Positions 32,105 through 44,332 of a stretch of DNA of 64,000 bases are shown piece by piece. This DNA comes from Botryosphaeria dothidea. Lineage: Eukaryota > Ascomycota > Dothideomycetes > Botryosphaeriales > Botryosphaeriaceae. Below the pieces are notes generated by a model that worked only from the letters and a program-made list of their open reading frames with translations, had not been told where the DNA came from and ran no database searches. The position numbers and the translations under genes are program-made. The stretch is taken from the NCBI GenBank assembly GCA_011503125.2, contig WWBZ02000040.1, positions 1,984,001 to 2,048,000 on the forward strand, read 5' to 3'. Numbering within the stretch: the first letter of the stretch is position 1; each line of letters opens with the position of its first letter.

Positions 32105-33394
32105 ATAGACATGAGTCAAAGGGCGGCTTTTGGCCGCGTCCCCTGCATGGACACGGCCGGTTCGGGGAGGGGCAGTAGAAGCGAAGACGAAAGAGGGAAT
32201 ATAGCAGATACCACTGTCGATCGACGAGTTGCGAACAGGTCCACGGACTCGCACAGCGGCAGCGGAAGCACCGTGGACAATGGTAGGCGTGGTCCGCCGG
32301 CTTCGGACGGATCATGCCTTTCGTAGGGGTGCTTGATGCGCTGCACGTATGTTTAATATTGCTCTGGACTTCTCTGCCTACAGACGCTGCGCAATACGGG
32401 TGTCGTGGTTCTGCTTAGGGGCATGCTCGCTGCTATTCTCAGGTCCAGGGAGCTCTGGCGCAGGGCTGCGCAGTGCTGCGCAGTCGTGGACGCGCCGGGA
32501 GAGCACGGGCGGATGTGGAGGGCAGAAGACCATGTTCCACCATGGCGGACAGTGTGCTGCTGGAGCGTCGAGGCAGCGTGGCACGCTCTTGCATGTCTCG
32601 CGGCAAGGCAGGGTCGCGTCAGGCCGACTCGCCGTGGACCTACCAATTGCAGCTGCGATCCTTGTTGGACGAAAGCCAGCGCCCGCACCGGCCGCACGGA
32701 TCCGGCTGGAGGGCCCAGTGATAATCATGGCAGCGGTGCACATCACTCGGGGAGGGCGCGGCTGGCGGCTGCATGTGCTCGCGCAGCTCGCTGGCTGCCT
32801 GAGCCGTCCTCCTGCGCGTGGCGTCAGCGTGAGCGTGGGCGTGGGCGCGGGGGTGCACTTGGAGTGACAGGACGAATTGACCCAGCTCCAGCCCAGGTGC
32901 GCTGCCCTAACGGCTCGGATTTACTTCTGTAGCGAGCCGCATCGGTCGCCCTGTCCATTGTGTCCGTCCCTTGGTGCCACATCCATCCGGCCAGCCAACG
33001 CTCTCTTCCACGCCGCCTCCTCCCCTTCTTTCGCCCTCCCCCAAATCTTACCTTTTCTTCTTCTACCGTGCTCTTCCCGCGCTCTGAGTCCTGCGCACCC
33101 AAGGTAGAGGCGCCATCCGCCGCCTCCCGTCGTCGCCTCGCTCCCGAAAAGACGCACGCTTCCTTCAACTCTCCTGACGCCGCTTTCGAAGCTCCCTTGA
33201 GGCCAGTTGATCTGCGGGCGTTTTCGACGGCGACCAACGTGCACTCCCTCGTTGCTTCTACTGTGAGTACTTGTGCTACCCCGCTGCCTACCGCAAGAGC
33301 CACTGTAGCCTGACTGCCCGCGCCTCCAGAATTTTCTCCAATTTCTTCGCACCCGCACTTAGATCTTACCCGACCAGTCCCGCCGCCGCCCAAC
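32105..33394. other. gene-less stretch
   Basis: COG5 3' flank and VTS1 promoter with a long pyrimidine-rich leader (about 33000-33390). A GC-rich part near 32350-32900 carries several overlapping frames on both strands that resemble nothing known. Confidence 0.5.
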
Positions 33395-35345
33395 ATGTCT
33401 GTCAGCCAGATTGCCGGCAACCGGAACAGCACGCCGGAAGCCTCGAGCTCGTCGTTGCGTCCGCCCTCGTCCAGGGCCATTGGCGCCAATCACCACCTCC
33501 GCGCCTCGGCCGATATGGGTATCTTTGCCTCGTCGCCTTTGTCCAATCGCGGCATTCGCCCCTCCTCCGAGGTGTACTTCAATAAGCAGGGCAATCAGGA
33601 TGAGGACGCTATGGATAAGGCCGCCCAGCAGTGGATTGCCGACATCGATCAGTACGAAATTACCCTGGAGGAAATGGCCGCTGCCACTCTGGACCAGGAT
33701 TTCAAGGATGAGCTCAGCGCCATCGAGCAGTGGTTCCGTGTTCTGAGCGAGCCTGAGCGGACTGCCGCGCTCTACCAGCTCCTTCAGCAGACCACTGGCG
33801 TGCAACAGCGTTTCTTTATCCAAGTTCTTCAACAGATGGCCAAAAGCCACCCTATGTCGAGCGTCTTGTCACCTGCTAATTTTAGCGAGAAAGGTATGAA
33901 CTCTTTGGAGTGAGAAGATTCAAGCCTGGATAACATCCGCTGACTTGGTCCAGATCCCATGTCTCAGAAGCTAAATGATGCTATGAACAAACTCAGTGTC
34001 GAAGGCTCCCGCAACTCTGTCGGCCTCGGCCGGCCTCCACCATCGCCCGGCGCAAAGCGCAACTCGGGGTTGGATAGCAACACCATCAACTCCATGTTCC
34101 CTGATGCCGCGGCTGCCATCGCAAAGCAGAAGGCCGAATTCACCCAACACACCGGGACTGCCCCAACTTCAAACCGCAACAGCGCTGTGGGTGATCGCTC
34201 GTCAATGCTTGCCCCTACAATTTCCGCTCCGGATGATGGTAAGAGGGAAAATGCGCCCCAGCCTCCGTCTTCCCCGTGGGGCCCCCGCAGTGGCGAGAAC
34301 CAGCAGCCGCAACGGCCCAAGTCTTCCTCGAGCCATCAGCAGCCGATGGGCCAGTTCGTTCAGCCCCCGCCCTCTGCAGGCGGTCTACGTTCGCCTCGTC
34401 CGATGACTCTCTCTGGAGACCAGAACATTCAGAGCACCACTCTTAATGCTCCGGACAATGCTGGAGCCGGTATGCCCATGCTGTCACCCTACGGGGCTAG
34501 TGGAAGCTGGGCGTCTATGGTGAATACCCCGTTGGTATCGAATTTCCAGCAGCAATCCAGCCAGGCCGATATGGTGGCCAATGCAACGGCGATGAAGTTG
34601 GCAGCCCTGTCCACGGTCAACAACCGGATACAGCTTGATGACGTGCGGAAATACCGCCGTGCTCGTTCTTCTGAAGGACAAGGTTCTGGTCACAACAACA
34701 ATCCGCAACAAAATGTGCCTGCCAGCGTTGTCATGACCAATGAGTTCGGTCAGGTCCTCACCCCGCAACAGGCCGCCACTCTGCAAGCCCAGCAGCTGGC
34801 AGCCATGAATGGCCGTCGTTCGCGCCCCAGCTCTCCCGGAATGGCCATGCAAGGCGGAAACATGAATGCCATGAACTTTGCTTCCCCTCAGAACAATGGT
34901 TTCCTTTCAGCCTATGATAACAGCATGGCTGGGCTTAACCTTGGCCAGTTTGGCATGGGTATGGGCGGTAGTCATGAAGGGTATCTATCTGATCACTCCG
35001 AAATCAATCGCGGTCGCTCTCCACGTGGCAGGCGGGGCAGCTCGAAGCCGCCGGAGGACCCCACCAACCCGGACCTTCTGCAGGACATCCCAGCGTGGCT
35101 TAGGAGCCTGCGTCTGCACAAGTACACTGATAACTTGAAGGATTTGAAGTGGACTGACTTGGTTGAATTGGACGATGAGGGCCTGGAGAAGCGCGGAGTG
35201 AATGCTCTCGGTGCTAGGAGGAAAATGTTGAAGGAAAGTTATGATGTGCTCAATACTGCAGCGGAACGGTCATGGCTAACTTCATGTGCAGGTCTTTGAG
35301 CAGGTCAAGGACGCCAAGGCCGAGGGCAAGCTCCCGCCCAGCTGA
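33395..35345 (+). CDS. VTS1: Vts1/Smaug-type SAM-domain RNA-binding protein
   Basis: Post-transcriptional regulator that binds Smaug-recognition hairpins in mRNA and recruits deadenylation/decay factors. Exons 33395..33893, 33954..35233 and 35292..35345 give 610 aa. The N-terminal block [20 protein letters not shown] is the conserved Vts1 helical domain; a long Q/N/S/P-rich linker follows; the SAM domain near the end includes [40 protein letters not shown] and RKMLKVFEQV, the last only after splicing. The final intron has a clear branch site (GGCTAAC at 35274-35280) and CAG acceptor but no GT at the phase-correct donor: the exon AAG is followed by GAAAGT. A GT 12 bases on (35246) would add four residues (ESYD). 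Read-through instead ends after 21 unrelated residues. Confidence 0.92.
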
Positions 35346-37854
35346 AAGGGCATTTAGTATACCGGAGTTGACCCTTCGATTAACCATGCGACAGACTTAT
35401 AAAAGGCGACAAGCGTCCAATTTCGTCATAAAACTGGGGGTTTCTGGGTGGATAAATCGTCGTGTCCCCAAGGACTGGAAGGAGCATTGTCCCGAATTTG
35501 CTGGATTTCCTCACACTTTGATATTTGGCCCCGCAGGTTGCTACGGCGTCAACTCCAGCGGGCAAGGAGTTTTCTTCACTTTCGTGGATGGTCGTTGTTC
35601 TTCTCTATTTGCCGCACACAACGCCATACAAAAACATACATGACGCAGGTGGGAGGCGCACAGCTCTTTTTCTGTGGCGCTGACCTGCGGTTCTGAAATC
35701 CAAATCGTTCATGTTCCATATTGCGGATAATCAAGGAAAGTCAATGTAGGAGTAGGAAGTCGGATTAGGTCGAGGGGCAGGGTGGGCTATGCCATATTTG
35801 CGGGCAGCCACTGGGTAATACATGAAACGTTGCAAACAGCTGGCCGCTTTCTCTTCTTCATGGTGCGGTGTGTTCCGGAGGCGAGGGGCGGTAACGCAGA
35901 CAGGGTGATAGGTTGACCGGTGCCTGCCTTGGGCGATCCGTGTCGGACGATGGTAGACTTGTCACTCGTCGGAATTTGTCACGTCCGCGCTATGAAGCTC
36001 TGCTTTCTGTCAGTGTGATAGATAAGCACGCTGTGTTATGCCAACGTTGAGACGGATGACAAGAGCGAAGCAAGCTGCCCAAGCGCGTTGGCTTTTGAGA
36101 ACGAACAACAGTCACGTGGGTTGACGATCTCCCGGTCCTCTCTTCCCAAGATTTGCGAGGCGAAAACGCGCTTTCTTCTGAAAGCCAACCTCACCACGAC
36201 CAACTGCTTCGCCCTTTGTATCCAGCTTCCTGCGCGTCCTCGACTCGCGCTGCTGTTGAGAATGTACCCGCGCTTGCTTCACTGTCGCACCTTCTGGCTT
36301 GCATCGTCTGACACAACGTGTTTTCGGGCGGGGATATGTGCCTTCTCGGTCACTTCGCGGGTCTTCCATCGCGCTTGGCCTGCAGTCTGAGAGGATGTTC
36401 CCGGTCCCGGCAGTCGGCACCAGCACGCAAACGGAGGCCGTGACTGGCGGATAGAGCAGGTGGAAGTCGTGTATGTACGCGTCCCGACCGGGCTGATTCA
36501 AGCTTATTCTCGCGACGGCCAACAGAAGCCTTCCACATGCGGGTGTTGGATGATGGCCGTCGACGCCGTCGGAGCCGATGGTTGTTTCAACGACGCACGA
36601 GACGCTGTTGCTGACGAGCAAGCGGACGGGAAGCAGGTAACAGCAAAACAATCTCGGGATGAAGCAGATATCCGGACATGGCTGCCGTATTTCTGGACCA
36701 CGTTGGCGTCGGCCTGAAAGGTCCGTTCCCACTACTGTTGCAATACTCCACGAAAGCACGTCGTGGCCTGCTCCGGGCTGCGGCTGGCTGTTGCGGTGTT
36801 CTGGACAGCTGTGCGTGCCTGATCACCGGAGATCTTGACCCGGATAGTCTCACCACTCATTTCTCGTTTCATTATCACTACGTTATGTCTGCTCGGAGAA
36901 TACCACTGCTGTACACGTCGCGGCCAAACACGTGGTCTGCTGCACGACCTACTCCCGCTGCCTGTCAACCGCGCATGCGAGCCGCCCAGCCGCCTTCGCC
37001 ACGGTGCCTGGGAGTCTTCCGTTTCTGCCCATGTTTGCACATAATCTAGGCACGTTTCTCGTCCGAAATGATGGCTGCGGCACGGGCATGCCTCTCTGCT
37101 TTTCTGCGACAGCCGTGTATACCGATCGTCCCCCACATTTCCTTTCATCCTGCGGAGAAAGGCTCGCATCAACGCCGACACTGACATATCACCGCCACCC
37201 GCGACGCACGCCGTTCGGGCCTTAGCCGGTGCATGATCCAGCGGCGCGGCGGCAACATCGACGAAAAATGCCGGGACGCAATCCCCGAGTACATAATCGC
37301 ATGGATTGTGCCCTATTATCCCGTTATTTCTCTGAAAAATACACCCCGGTCGCGTTGCAATGCGTTGGCGCTCAAACAACCCACTTAGGACGTTTGCTCC
37401 GCCTGTGGGGCCCTGCACGGGAGCTCCTAATCCAAGCGCTAGCTGTTCCACGATTGGATGCCAATGCACCATCTCTCTACTTTTTGCAGCTCTGTATGCC
37501 TTGGCTGTTTGACATTGTCCCACTTGGCTAGCGGCCCTTGAGATCTCCCCTTTGTTCTGTTTTAACAATGGCCTCGACTCCTAAAAAGTCGCCCCGGCTG
37601 CCGCCCGCCGCTCTCTATCTACTCCACCGTTGTTTTCATAAGTTGCTATTGTTGACTCACCGTACATGTGGCTGCTGCTCTCCACAATGCCATTCACTGC
37701 TTGTTTATAATTGTCATCCGTCTCAACATGTCCAAGACAGACATACACCACACACCCACCGTCCTTCGATACTCATCAGTCCTTTTTCACGCAAATTACA
37801 AAGCATTCGACGATTCCTCGAAACAACAGCCGCTCTTTCCAACTTAAGCCCAAA
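35346..37854. other. 2.5 kb gene-less stretch
   Basis: Between VTS1 and the GH16 gene. Frames of 215 and 278 codons on the minus strand (36112-36759, 36732-37568) overlap each other, lack known domains and look compositionally random. The last ~250 bases before 37855 are pyrimidine/A-rich and suit a 5' leader. Confidence 0.5.
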
Positions 37855-39420
37855 ATGGCCCGCCTCACATATCCTCTGCTGGCGGCACTCCTTATCCACA
37901 GCACATCGGCAGGATACACATTAGTTCGCGACTACGCCCCCAACACATTCTTCGATTATTTCGGCTTTTTCGATGGAGACGACCCAACACACGGAACCGT
38001 CCAATACCAATCACGCCAGGGCGCAGAGGCCAAGAACTTGATCAGCACCACCGACACATCAGTCCGGATCGGCGTTGACTCCACAAACAAAGTGTCCGAC
38101 TTGCGCCCGTCAGTCCGCCTTTTCAGCAACGAAACCTTTAACCAGGGAATCTTGCTTGTTGATGTCAAACACATGCCAAGCGGCTGTGGAACCTGGCCAG
38201 CTCTATGGATGCTGGGCGACGGCGAGTGGCCGGCCAACGGCGAGATCGACATCATCGAGGGAGCCAACGACCAGTCAGCCAACTACATGACACTCCATAC
38301 GAGTGAAGAAGACGGTGAGGAGTGCTCGCTGACTGACATCCCCGAGTCAGGGGGCGACGGCTCCGGTGCTCTAGGGTTTTCCAAAAAGGACTACACTGGC
38401 AACGTGTACACAAACGAGTGTGCGTGGAAGCCAGACACCAATGACAACTCCGGCTGCCAAATCCAAGCACCTACTGGGCAAACCGCCATCTACGCAGGTA
38501 CAGGGAAGACCACCAACGCGGTCGTTCCAACCTTTGGCGAGGCATTGAACAGGGCGGCAGGTGGGACCCTCGCTATGCAATGGACAGGCAGCGGCATCAA
38601 GATTTGGTTCTTCGGCCGGACTCTAGCCAAGCCTTCAGATATCACTGCCGCCATCGACTTGGGGTCCACTGTATCTCCTGTCACCCTTGCACCCAGCAAT
38701 GATGCCTGGGGCAAGCCTCTGGCTCACTTTTCCGGCCCGAAGTGTGACTGGAACAAACGATTCCAGGACATGCGTATCGTCGTCAACACCGACATTTGTG
38801 GTGACTGGGGCGCTGCGACTTGGAGCAGCGGCACCTGCCCTGCCACTACCGGCTACGACAGCTGCGAGAAATTCGTCAAGGAGAACCCGCAAGCATTCAC
38901 TGAAGCCTATTGGGAGTTCGGTGCTTTCAGGTGGTTCGAATGGAGAGATCCGGAGCCCGTCACCACGTCCACTACCAGTTCAAGCACGTCCAGCACCGCC
39001 GCAGTCACGACGGTCAAAATGACCAAGACCAGGACTGCGACTTCGAACGGCAGCAGTAGCAGCAGCGCTGTCGGCGACAAGAGCACCTCTACCGCTGCTC
39101 CCGCTGCGCCAACTGTGATTATGTCCACCGTTCCGGCGCCGTCCACCACTTCCAGGCCGTTCACGTATGATCCTCTTCCCGAGTCGGCGGCTCCACCGTC
39201 TTCGACCCAGGCCGCTTCGTCTACAAACGGCAATGTCGCAGCCGAGACGAGCGTGAGCAGTTCCTCTACTTCTACGCCGCCAGCCGACGAGTCGAAGAAG
39301 GGCAATGCCCAGTATCTGGTCAACGGCAAATTGCCACTCGGCGGCGCTGGCAGTGTTTGTGTGCCGTGGCTGATGATGGCTGGCGTCGGCCTCGCCGGGC
39401 TTGTGGCTCTCGCTCTGTAG
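37855..39420 (+). CDS. GH16 family endo-beta-1,3(4)-glucanase-like, GPI-type
   Basis: Secreted or wall-bound glycoside hydrolase family 16 enzyme acting on beta-glucans. Single exon, 521 aa from ATG 37855. Signal peptide MARLTYPLLAALLIHSTSAG; GH16 fold from YTLVRDYAPNTFFDYFGFFD; catalytic motif GEIDIIEG (E-x-D-x-x-E: nucleophile and acid/base glutamates both present) preceded by CGTWPALWMLGDGEWPANG; substrate-side HFSGPKCDWNKRFQDMRIVV; last conserved block AYWEFGAFRWFEWRDP at ~aa 355-370. Then a ~130-residue Ser/Thr-rich linker and a hydrophobic C-terminus (WLMMAGVGLAGLVALAL), the pattern of a GPI signal. Upstream ATGs in the same frame give no signal peptide at the start, so 37855 is chosen. 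Confidence 0.94.
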   Translation: MARLTYPLLAALLIHSTSAGYTLVRDYAPNTFFDYFGFFDGDDPTHGTVQYQSRQGAEAKNLISTTDTSVRIGVDSTNKVSDLRPSVRLFSNETFNQGILLVDVKHMPSGCGTWPALWMLGDGEWPANGEIDIIEGANDQSANYMTLHTSEEDGEECSLTDIPESGGDGSGALGFSKKDYTGNVYTNECAWKPDTNDNSGCQIQAPTGQTAIYAGTGKTTNAVVPTFGEALNRAAGGTLAMQWTGSGIKIWFFGRTLAKPSDITAAIDLGSTVSPVTLAPSNDAWGKPLAHFSGPKCDWNKRFQDMRIVVNTDICGDWGAATWSSGTCPATTGYDSCEKFVKENPQAFTEAYWEFGAFRWFEWRDPEPVTTSTTSSSTSSTAAVTTVKMTKTRTATSNGSSSSSAVGDKSTSTAAPAAPTVIMSTVPAPSTTSRPFTYDPLPESAAPPSSTQAASSTNGNVAAETSVSSSSTSTPPADESKKGNAQYLVNGKLPLGGAGSVCVPWLMMAGVGLAGLVALAL

Positions 39421-40450
39421 AGATGGAGAGAGCGCTTTGATGTGCTAGTTTCACGAACATTGCTATTTCTCTTTTTCGTTTATATTGGATGTTTTGGGAA
39501 TTTATGGAAGAGGATGAGATACCCCGGGGCATACCCACTGGCTGGAATATGGGCCTGTATCACTTATTATTATTGTCTTATTTTCTTTTTTCGGCTTGCG
39601 TGCCAAAGATAGAGCAAAGTCCCCGCGGTAGAAGAAGCGCTTGGGGATAACTTCGAAGACCGAAGTATGAGTAACGCATAATTACGTCCCAGATATCAGC
39701 TTTCCCCAAAAAAAAAGCATTATTAGTTAGTGACTACTACGGTCAAATCAAATCCTTTGAAGACCATGTATACAGAACCTTGCATTTCTATGATGTTGTC
39801 GCGATGTCGATTTAGAGGCGGACGCCACTAATGTACGGATCCTCAGCTAACGGGTAATCTTTACCGGATAAACTACTTGCTGAGTCGCGACGCTAAATGT
39901 GTATAGGCACAAGGGTCGAAGTTATCGTCTAAAGAACGCGCGACAGCGATTCTACATGCATGCATGCCATCCGTAGCTGTCACATCATTATAATAACACT
40001 CAAGCCAATGCCATGGCTTTGTCCATGGGGTCCTGCCAAGCACATTTAACCTCACCTTTCAAAGAGAAACTACTGTTGCTTTGTCTAGTTTGTGGGTAAA
40101 GGCACTTACAATGAACTGACACGAACCTAGACAGCCGCCAAGATTCGCAGAGTAAGAACAGAGTACAACGTGGAATCAGTGATGCTCAGACGTCGTACGA
40201 AAGTAAACCCCGTTGCGGGCTCGAGCTAGGCCTGCTATTTTTCGATTAATCAGATTCTCCACGAGATCTAGAGCTCCTCCCCACCCGTACCACCCTTTGC
40301 ACTTGTCTGGTATCCTATTGCGCGTGTAGACCAAGACAGCCGTGGCTGTCTGTAATCGTATCAACCCCTTACTATCGCTTTTCCTGCGATATACTGCCTC
40401 CGCCGATGGAACACTAAACCCGACTCCATCCCCTCTCACATCGTACCTTG
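39421..40450. other. intergenic, converging 3' ends
   Basis: About 1 kb between the convergent GH16 and GGA genes; A/T-richer than flanks. No RNA gene, repeat or domain recognised. Confidence 0.5.
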
Positions 40451-42644
40451 TCATGACACGCCCAAACTGCTGATTTCACCTTGCTCTTCTTTACGCTCCG
40501 GGCCCAGCATGTAGCTAGCCTTCCAGCGCATCTTAACGGCCGAACCCTTTCCGCGTTCGACACCGTGCAGATGTATGTTCTGAGTGATGCCGTTTTGCTG
40601 GTTCGGCTGAAGCATTCTCCCTGACTGGGGTTGCAGCTTGAGCGTGTAGCCCTGCTCTGTATTAGCAATCGTGAAATTGTTATCTGGAGCGGAAACGGCG
40701 CAAAGACTCACCCTAGTGACCGCAAACTGCAGGATAAGATCCGCTATAGGCGCGGCTGTGTTGTTGGAGATGGCAGATTGAATGTGAATGGTATCATCGT
40801 TCTGGCGGGAGACGGTAAAGTCGGTCCTTATGCTGGTATTAATAACAGTCTGCACCGACGGCTGGTCCGGCAAAGCTGAGGCAAAATTCCACTCGTCATC
40901 ATCGTTAGCGGCGGGTGCGGGTGCAGCTGCCGGAGCTGCCAGTGATGGGGTCGAAGTGCCTCCAAGGTCGAACAGAGCACTTGATGGGGATGCTGCAGGC
41001 TTAATTGATTGCTGGAACTGGAACGGGGATCCAGTTCGAGGCGACGCGAGGGAAGCAAAGGGATCTACCGACTTCTGCGGTGCTTGCTGAGGTGGCGGAG
41101 AGAACATAGAGGTCTGCTGGGGCGGAGTTGGCTGCGAAACTGACGAGGGGCCGCCAAGTCCGGCAAAGGCATTGTAGTTCGGCTGTGGTGAAGTAGTCTG
41201 TGGCGGCGGAAGACCGGATCCGAGGAGGTTTTGTATGGGGGTCTGGGAAGTCTGCTGTGGTTGCAACGCTGATGATCAGTGTTAGCATATCTATCGAAAG
41301 AGAGTCTGAGCCTTGCGTACCAGCCCCATTTGTAGCACCCAAAGAAATGCCGCCACCTTGTCCGAAGCCGTCTTCGCCGCCCAGGTTCAAGCCAAGCAGG
41401 TCGTCTTCCAAGGCATTGCCCTTGGGTGCCGGAGCGCTCGAACTGGCGCTAGGCTGATCAGAGGGAGCTGGCGCATCCTCAGGACCTCCAAAGTCGATCA
41501 GAGACAACTCGTTGTCCGGACCCTTCTTGACGCCAGCTCCGCTAACGCCCAGAGTACCCTTGGGGATCTTGGCGGCACCTTCGACATCGCCCTTCTTGAT
41601 GAGCTTATACCTCTCCAGGGTGCGATGTATGCTGTCGTTGATTTCCAGCAGCTTGGCCACGGCCTCGTGATCGTCCGACTCTTCCTCGCACATCTTTTGG
41701 ATTTTCGGATGGGCGCTTGCCAAAGCATTGGCGAGCTCCTGCATGCGGTCAGCTTTCACAACCGCCTCCCACGAGAGCGGCTGGCCCGAGCGTACCTCGA
41801 AAACGTCGCCCTCTTTGATCTGATCCCCGGCCTGGTGCTTCTGGAGCATGTCCTCGAGCAGCTTGGCCTTCTGCTGAATCTTTCCGACCTCTTCTGCCGC
41901 CTTTGCCCTGTAATCGGTCTTGTTCCGGGTATCGAATCCAGCCATGACCTTCATCAGCCGGTTGGCTTCCTGCAGGTCGTGCGGCGTGCCGCGTCTGATC
42001 AGCTCCTGGAGTTTCGCCGACTGCGCCTCGCGTTCCTCCTGCTCCATCTCCTCGGCGGACCTCAGGTTCTGCGAAATGGGTTAGTGTGGGGCTTGTGGAC
42101 TGTCCGACCAGATACATACGTCGCTAGGATTCAGCACAGCGGCATCCTCGCGCCTGATCTCGGGGAAGGTGTAGCCCTTGTAGCTGAGCAAACGGTGCAT
42201 GTCGCGGATGAAGCCCAGATCCTCCTTGTAGCGCGAAGTCATGCAGATTGTGGAGCGCCATTCCTCAATCAGCTCGAGGATGCGGTTCTGCACGCGCGAA
42301 GAATGGACGGGAGGGCGCTCAGGAAAGCGGCGGACGAGTTCGTTCAGGAACTCCTTGGTGCTTATCTGCAGGTGGAACGGGTATCCGCAGTTCTTGACGC
42401 AAATGTCCAGCAGGTTGAGAGCCAGCAGCGACACGTTCGGGTTCCGCGAGTTGACGTATTTGACGATCTCCATGGCGGCCTCGCGAGGGGCACTGCCCTT
42501 CTTCTGGTTGACCAGCTCGGCGATCTCGATGTTGAGGGCCAGATTGGGCTCGAAGTTCTGGGGGTCGCAGGCGTTCATGATGTAGCGCTGCAACGGGGTC
42601 ATGGCTGGCTCGGCGAAGCCGCCGAAGCGGTCGCGGGCCGCCAT
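40451..42644 (-). CDS. GGA2: GGA-type clathrin adaptor (VHS-GAT-GAE)
   Basis: Arf-dependent, monomeric clathrin adaptor sorting cargo from the trans-Golgi to endosomes. Four exons, 42644..42120, 42068..41321, 41268..40712 and 40651..40451, 676 aa. VHS domain at ~1-150 (LQRYIMNACDPQNFEPNLAL, ALNLLDICVKNCGYPFHLQI), GAT domain at ~195-300 (DLQEANRLMKVMAGFDTRNK), a linker with the clathrin/adaptor-type DDLLGLNLGG and many P/Q residues, and a C-terminal gamma-adaptin ear (GYTLKLQPQSGRMLQPNQQN, then GITQNIHLHGV). The third intron (40711..40652) is 60 bases without stop, so retention would insert 20 residues into the ear. The frame is open upstream of 42644 with unconserved S/P/T-rich residues; I use the ATG before ARDRFGG. 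Yeast has two paralogues, so the number is nominal. Confidence 0.93.
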
Positions 42645-43048
42645 ACGCGCAGATGTAGCCTCCACGGTGGGCGACGGGCAGCGAGAAGGCGAGGTTGCTG
42701 TGGGTGTCGAATTGGACAGAGGTGGCAGAGTCGCGGCGTGTAAGGGCGAGGCGGGAGCGGTGGTGTCCGGTAGGCGCTGGGCGAAAGTACAGGCCACGCT
42801 CCGGGATGACGGCTTCCCTTCCAACCATGCAGGTGGGGGGTTCGTCAGCGGCCCAGCGCTGCACAGGGGACAGGGGGGCGCCCAAGCTCGCGACGAGGCG
42901 GCGCCTTTTCGCGCCCCGCGTCATCGCTGCACTCATCCAAAGAAAACTTCCACAACACAACACCGACCGTCCTCTTCGACCACCGCTCCATTCATCGGCC
43001 CCACCTGCAGGCCTCAACGTACCATCGATAACAAGAGCAGCCGGCGTC
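42645..43048. promoter_or_regulatory. shared divergent promoter, GGA / TSR3
   Basis: 404 bases between outward-facing starts. GC-rich; no specific factor site claimed. Confidence 0.5.
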
Positions 43049-44200
43049 ATGGTGCGCCATAAAAAGGACGGGTTCTCGAGCCGGGGTGGGCGCGGCGGCA
43101 AAAAATACAGCAACCCTCCTCGCCCGCGAGGCCCGGGCCACGACGGCGATGCAGAGGGCGAAGAGGGCGAGCGCGCCAACAAGAGGCCCGCCTTCAAGGC
43201 TGCTGCTTGGGATCTAGGACACTGTGATGCGAAGAGGTGCTCTGGCAAACGCCTCATGCGTCTGGGCATGATGCGCGAGCTGCACATTGGCCAGAAGTTC
43301 GCCGGCGTTGTTGTCTCGCCAAAGGCCAAAAAGACTGTTTCCCCCCAGGACCGCGAGTTGCTGGAGCAGTACGGCGCCGCTGTTGTCGAAGCCTCGTGGA
43401 ACAGGATCGAGGAAGTGCCCTTCTCGCGCATTGGAGGAAAGTGTGAACGTCTGCTGCCCTACCTTGTGGCCGCCAATCCAACCAACTACGGCCGCCCGTG
43501 GCGATTAAATTGCGTCGAGGCCCTAGCCGCCTGCTACGCCATCTGCGGACACCACGAATGGGCTGAGAAAATTCTTGCGTCATTCTCCTACGGTGACGCT
43601 TTCCTCGAGATGAACGCTGCGCTTTTGAAACGGTATGCCGCCTGTTCCACAGAAGAGGATGTCCTCAAGGCCGAAGAGGCATGGCTCGCAAAAATTGAAA
43701 AGGAGTACAATACCAGTAGGGATGATAAGGCCGCATTGGCTGAGGGGGATGCTTGGGAGGGCGGCAACATGAACAGAAGGACTCTAGACGACTCGGATGA
43801 CGGTGGTGAGGAGGATGAGGATAAAGAAGATAGCGAAGAGGAGGAGGAAGAGCGCGACCCTTACGGCCTTCCTCCCGAGGAGTCCGACGACGAAGAGATG
43901 GCAGAGCTACGGCGACGCGTCTTAGCCTCAAAGCCCTTTGCCAATCCTGAGCCTGAGGCGAAAAAGGAGCCTGAAAGGATAGCGAAACCCGAAGCACCGC
44001 CTGTCTTACCGGAAGACTCAGATGCTGAGTCCGGATCCGATATCGAAGGCATGGACGACGAATTCGATAATATCATGAACGCCACACCTGTGACCGACAG
44101 GACGGGCATTACCGCAAAGCAGAGGGTCAAATCACAAGAGACAACCGTAATGAGCGCAAGCTTCTCAAGAGCTAGCATCTCAGCTCCCAAGAAGTGGTAG
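43049..44200 (+). CDS. TSR3: 18S rRNA aminocarboxypropyltransferase Tsr3
   Basis: Transfers the 3-amino-3-carboxypropyl group of SAM to a hypermodified pseudouridine of 18S rRNA during 40S maturation. Single exon, 383 aa. After an RG-rich basic start come the RLI-like/Tsr3 blocks: WDLGHCDAKRCSGKRLMRLG, VVVSPKAKKTVSPQDREL, VVEASWNRIEEVPFSRI, RLLPYLVAANPTNYGRPWRL and NCVEALAACYAICGHHEWAE, through FSYGDAFLEMNAALLKRYAA. The second half is an acidic tail (runs of D/E) without known fold, usual in fungal Tsr3. Head to head with GGA, convergent with VPS71. High confidence. Confidence 0.96.
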   Translation: MVRHKKDGFSSRGGRGGKKYSNPPRPRGPGHDGDAEGEEGERANKRPAFKAAAWDLGHCDAKRCSGKRLMRLGMMRELHIGQKFAGVVVSPKAKKTVSPQDRELLEQYGAAVVEASWNRIEEVPFSRIGGKCERLLPYLVAANPTNYGRPWRLNCVEALAACYAICGHHEWAEKILASFSYGDAFLEMNAALLKRYAACSTEEDVLKAEEAWLAKIEKEYNTSRDDKAALAEGDAWEGGNMNRRTLDDSDDGGEEDEDKEDSEEEEEERDPYGLPPEESDDEEMAELRRRVLASKPFANPEPEAKKEPERIAKPEAPPVLPEDSDAESGSDIEGMDDEFDNIMNATPVTDRTGITAKQRVKSQETTVMSASFSRASISAPKKW

Positions 44201-44332
44201 TATGATGAAATAGCTAAGTTTCCAACGAAGAGGGTATCTTGAAAGCCTATTTCCTGACTCTCCTGTCAAACGCCGTGAATCTTCAATCCATGTCATCGTG
44301 ACTCCGTATCCTTTCCTTCTATTCCCGCTTCC

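Noticed and set aside
36732..37568. 278-codon minus-strand frame in the VTS1-GH16 gap
   Set aside because: No known domain and random-looking composition; it overlaps other equally open frames.
41313..42743. 476-codon plus-strand frame
   Set aside because: Exactly antisense to the conserved GGA exons; its residues match no family and arise from codon bias of the true strand.
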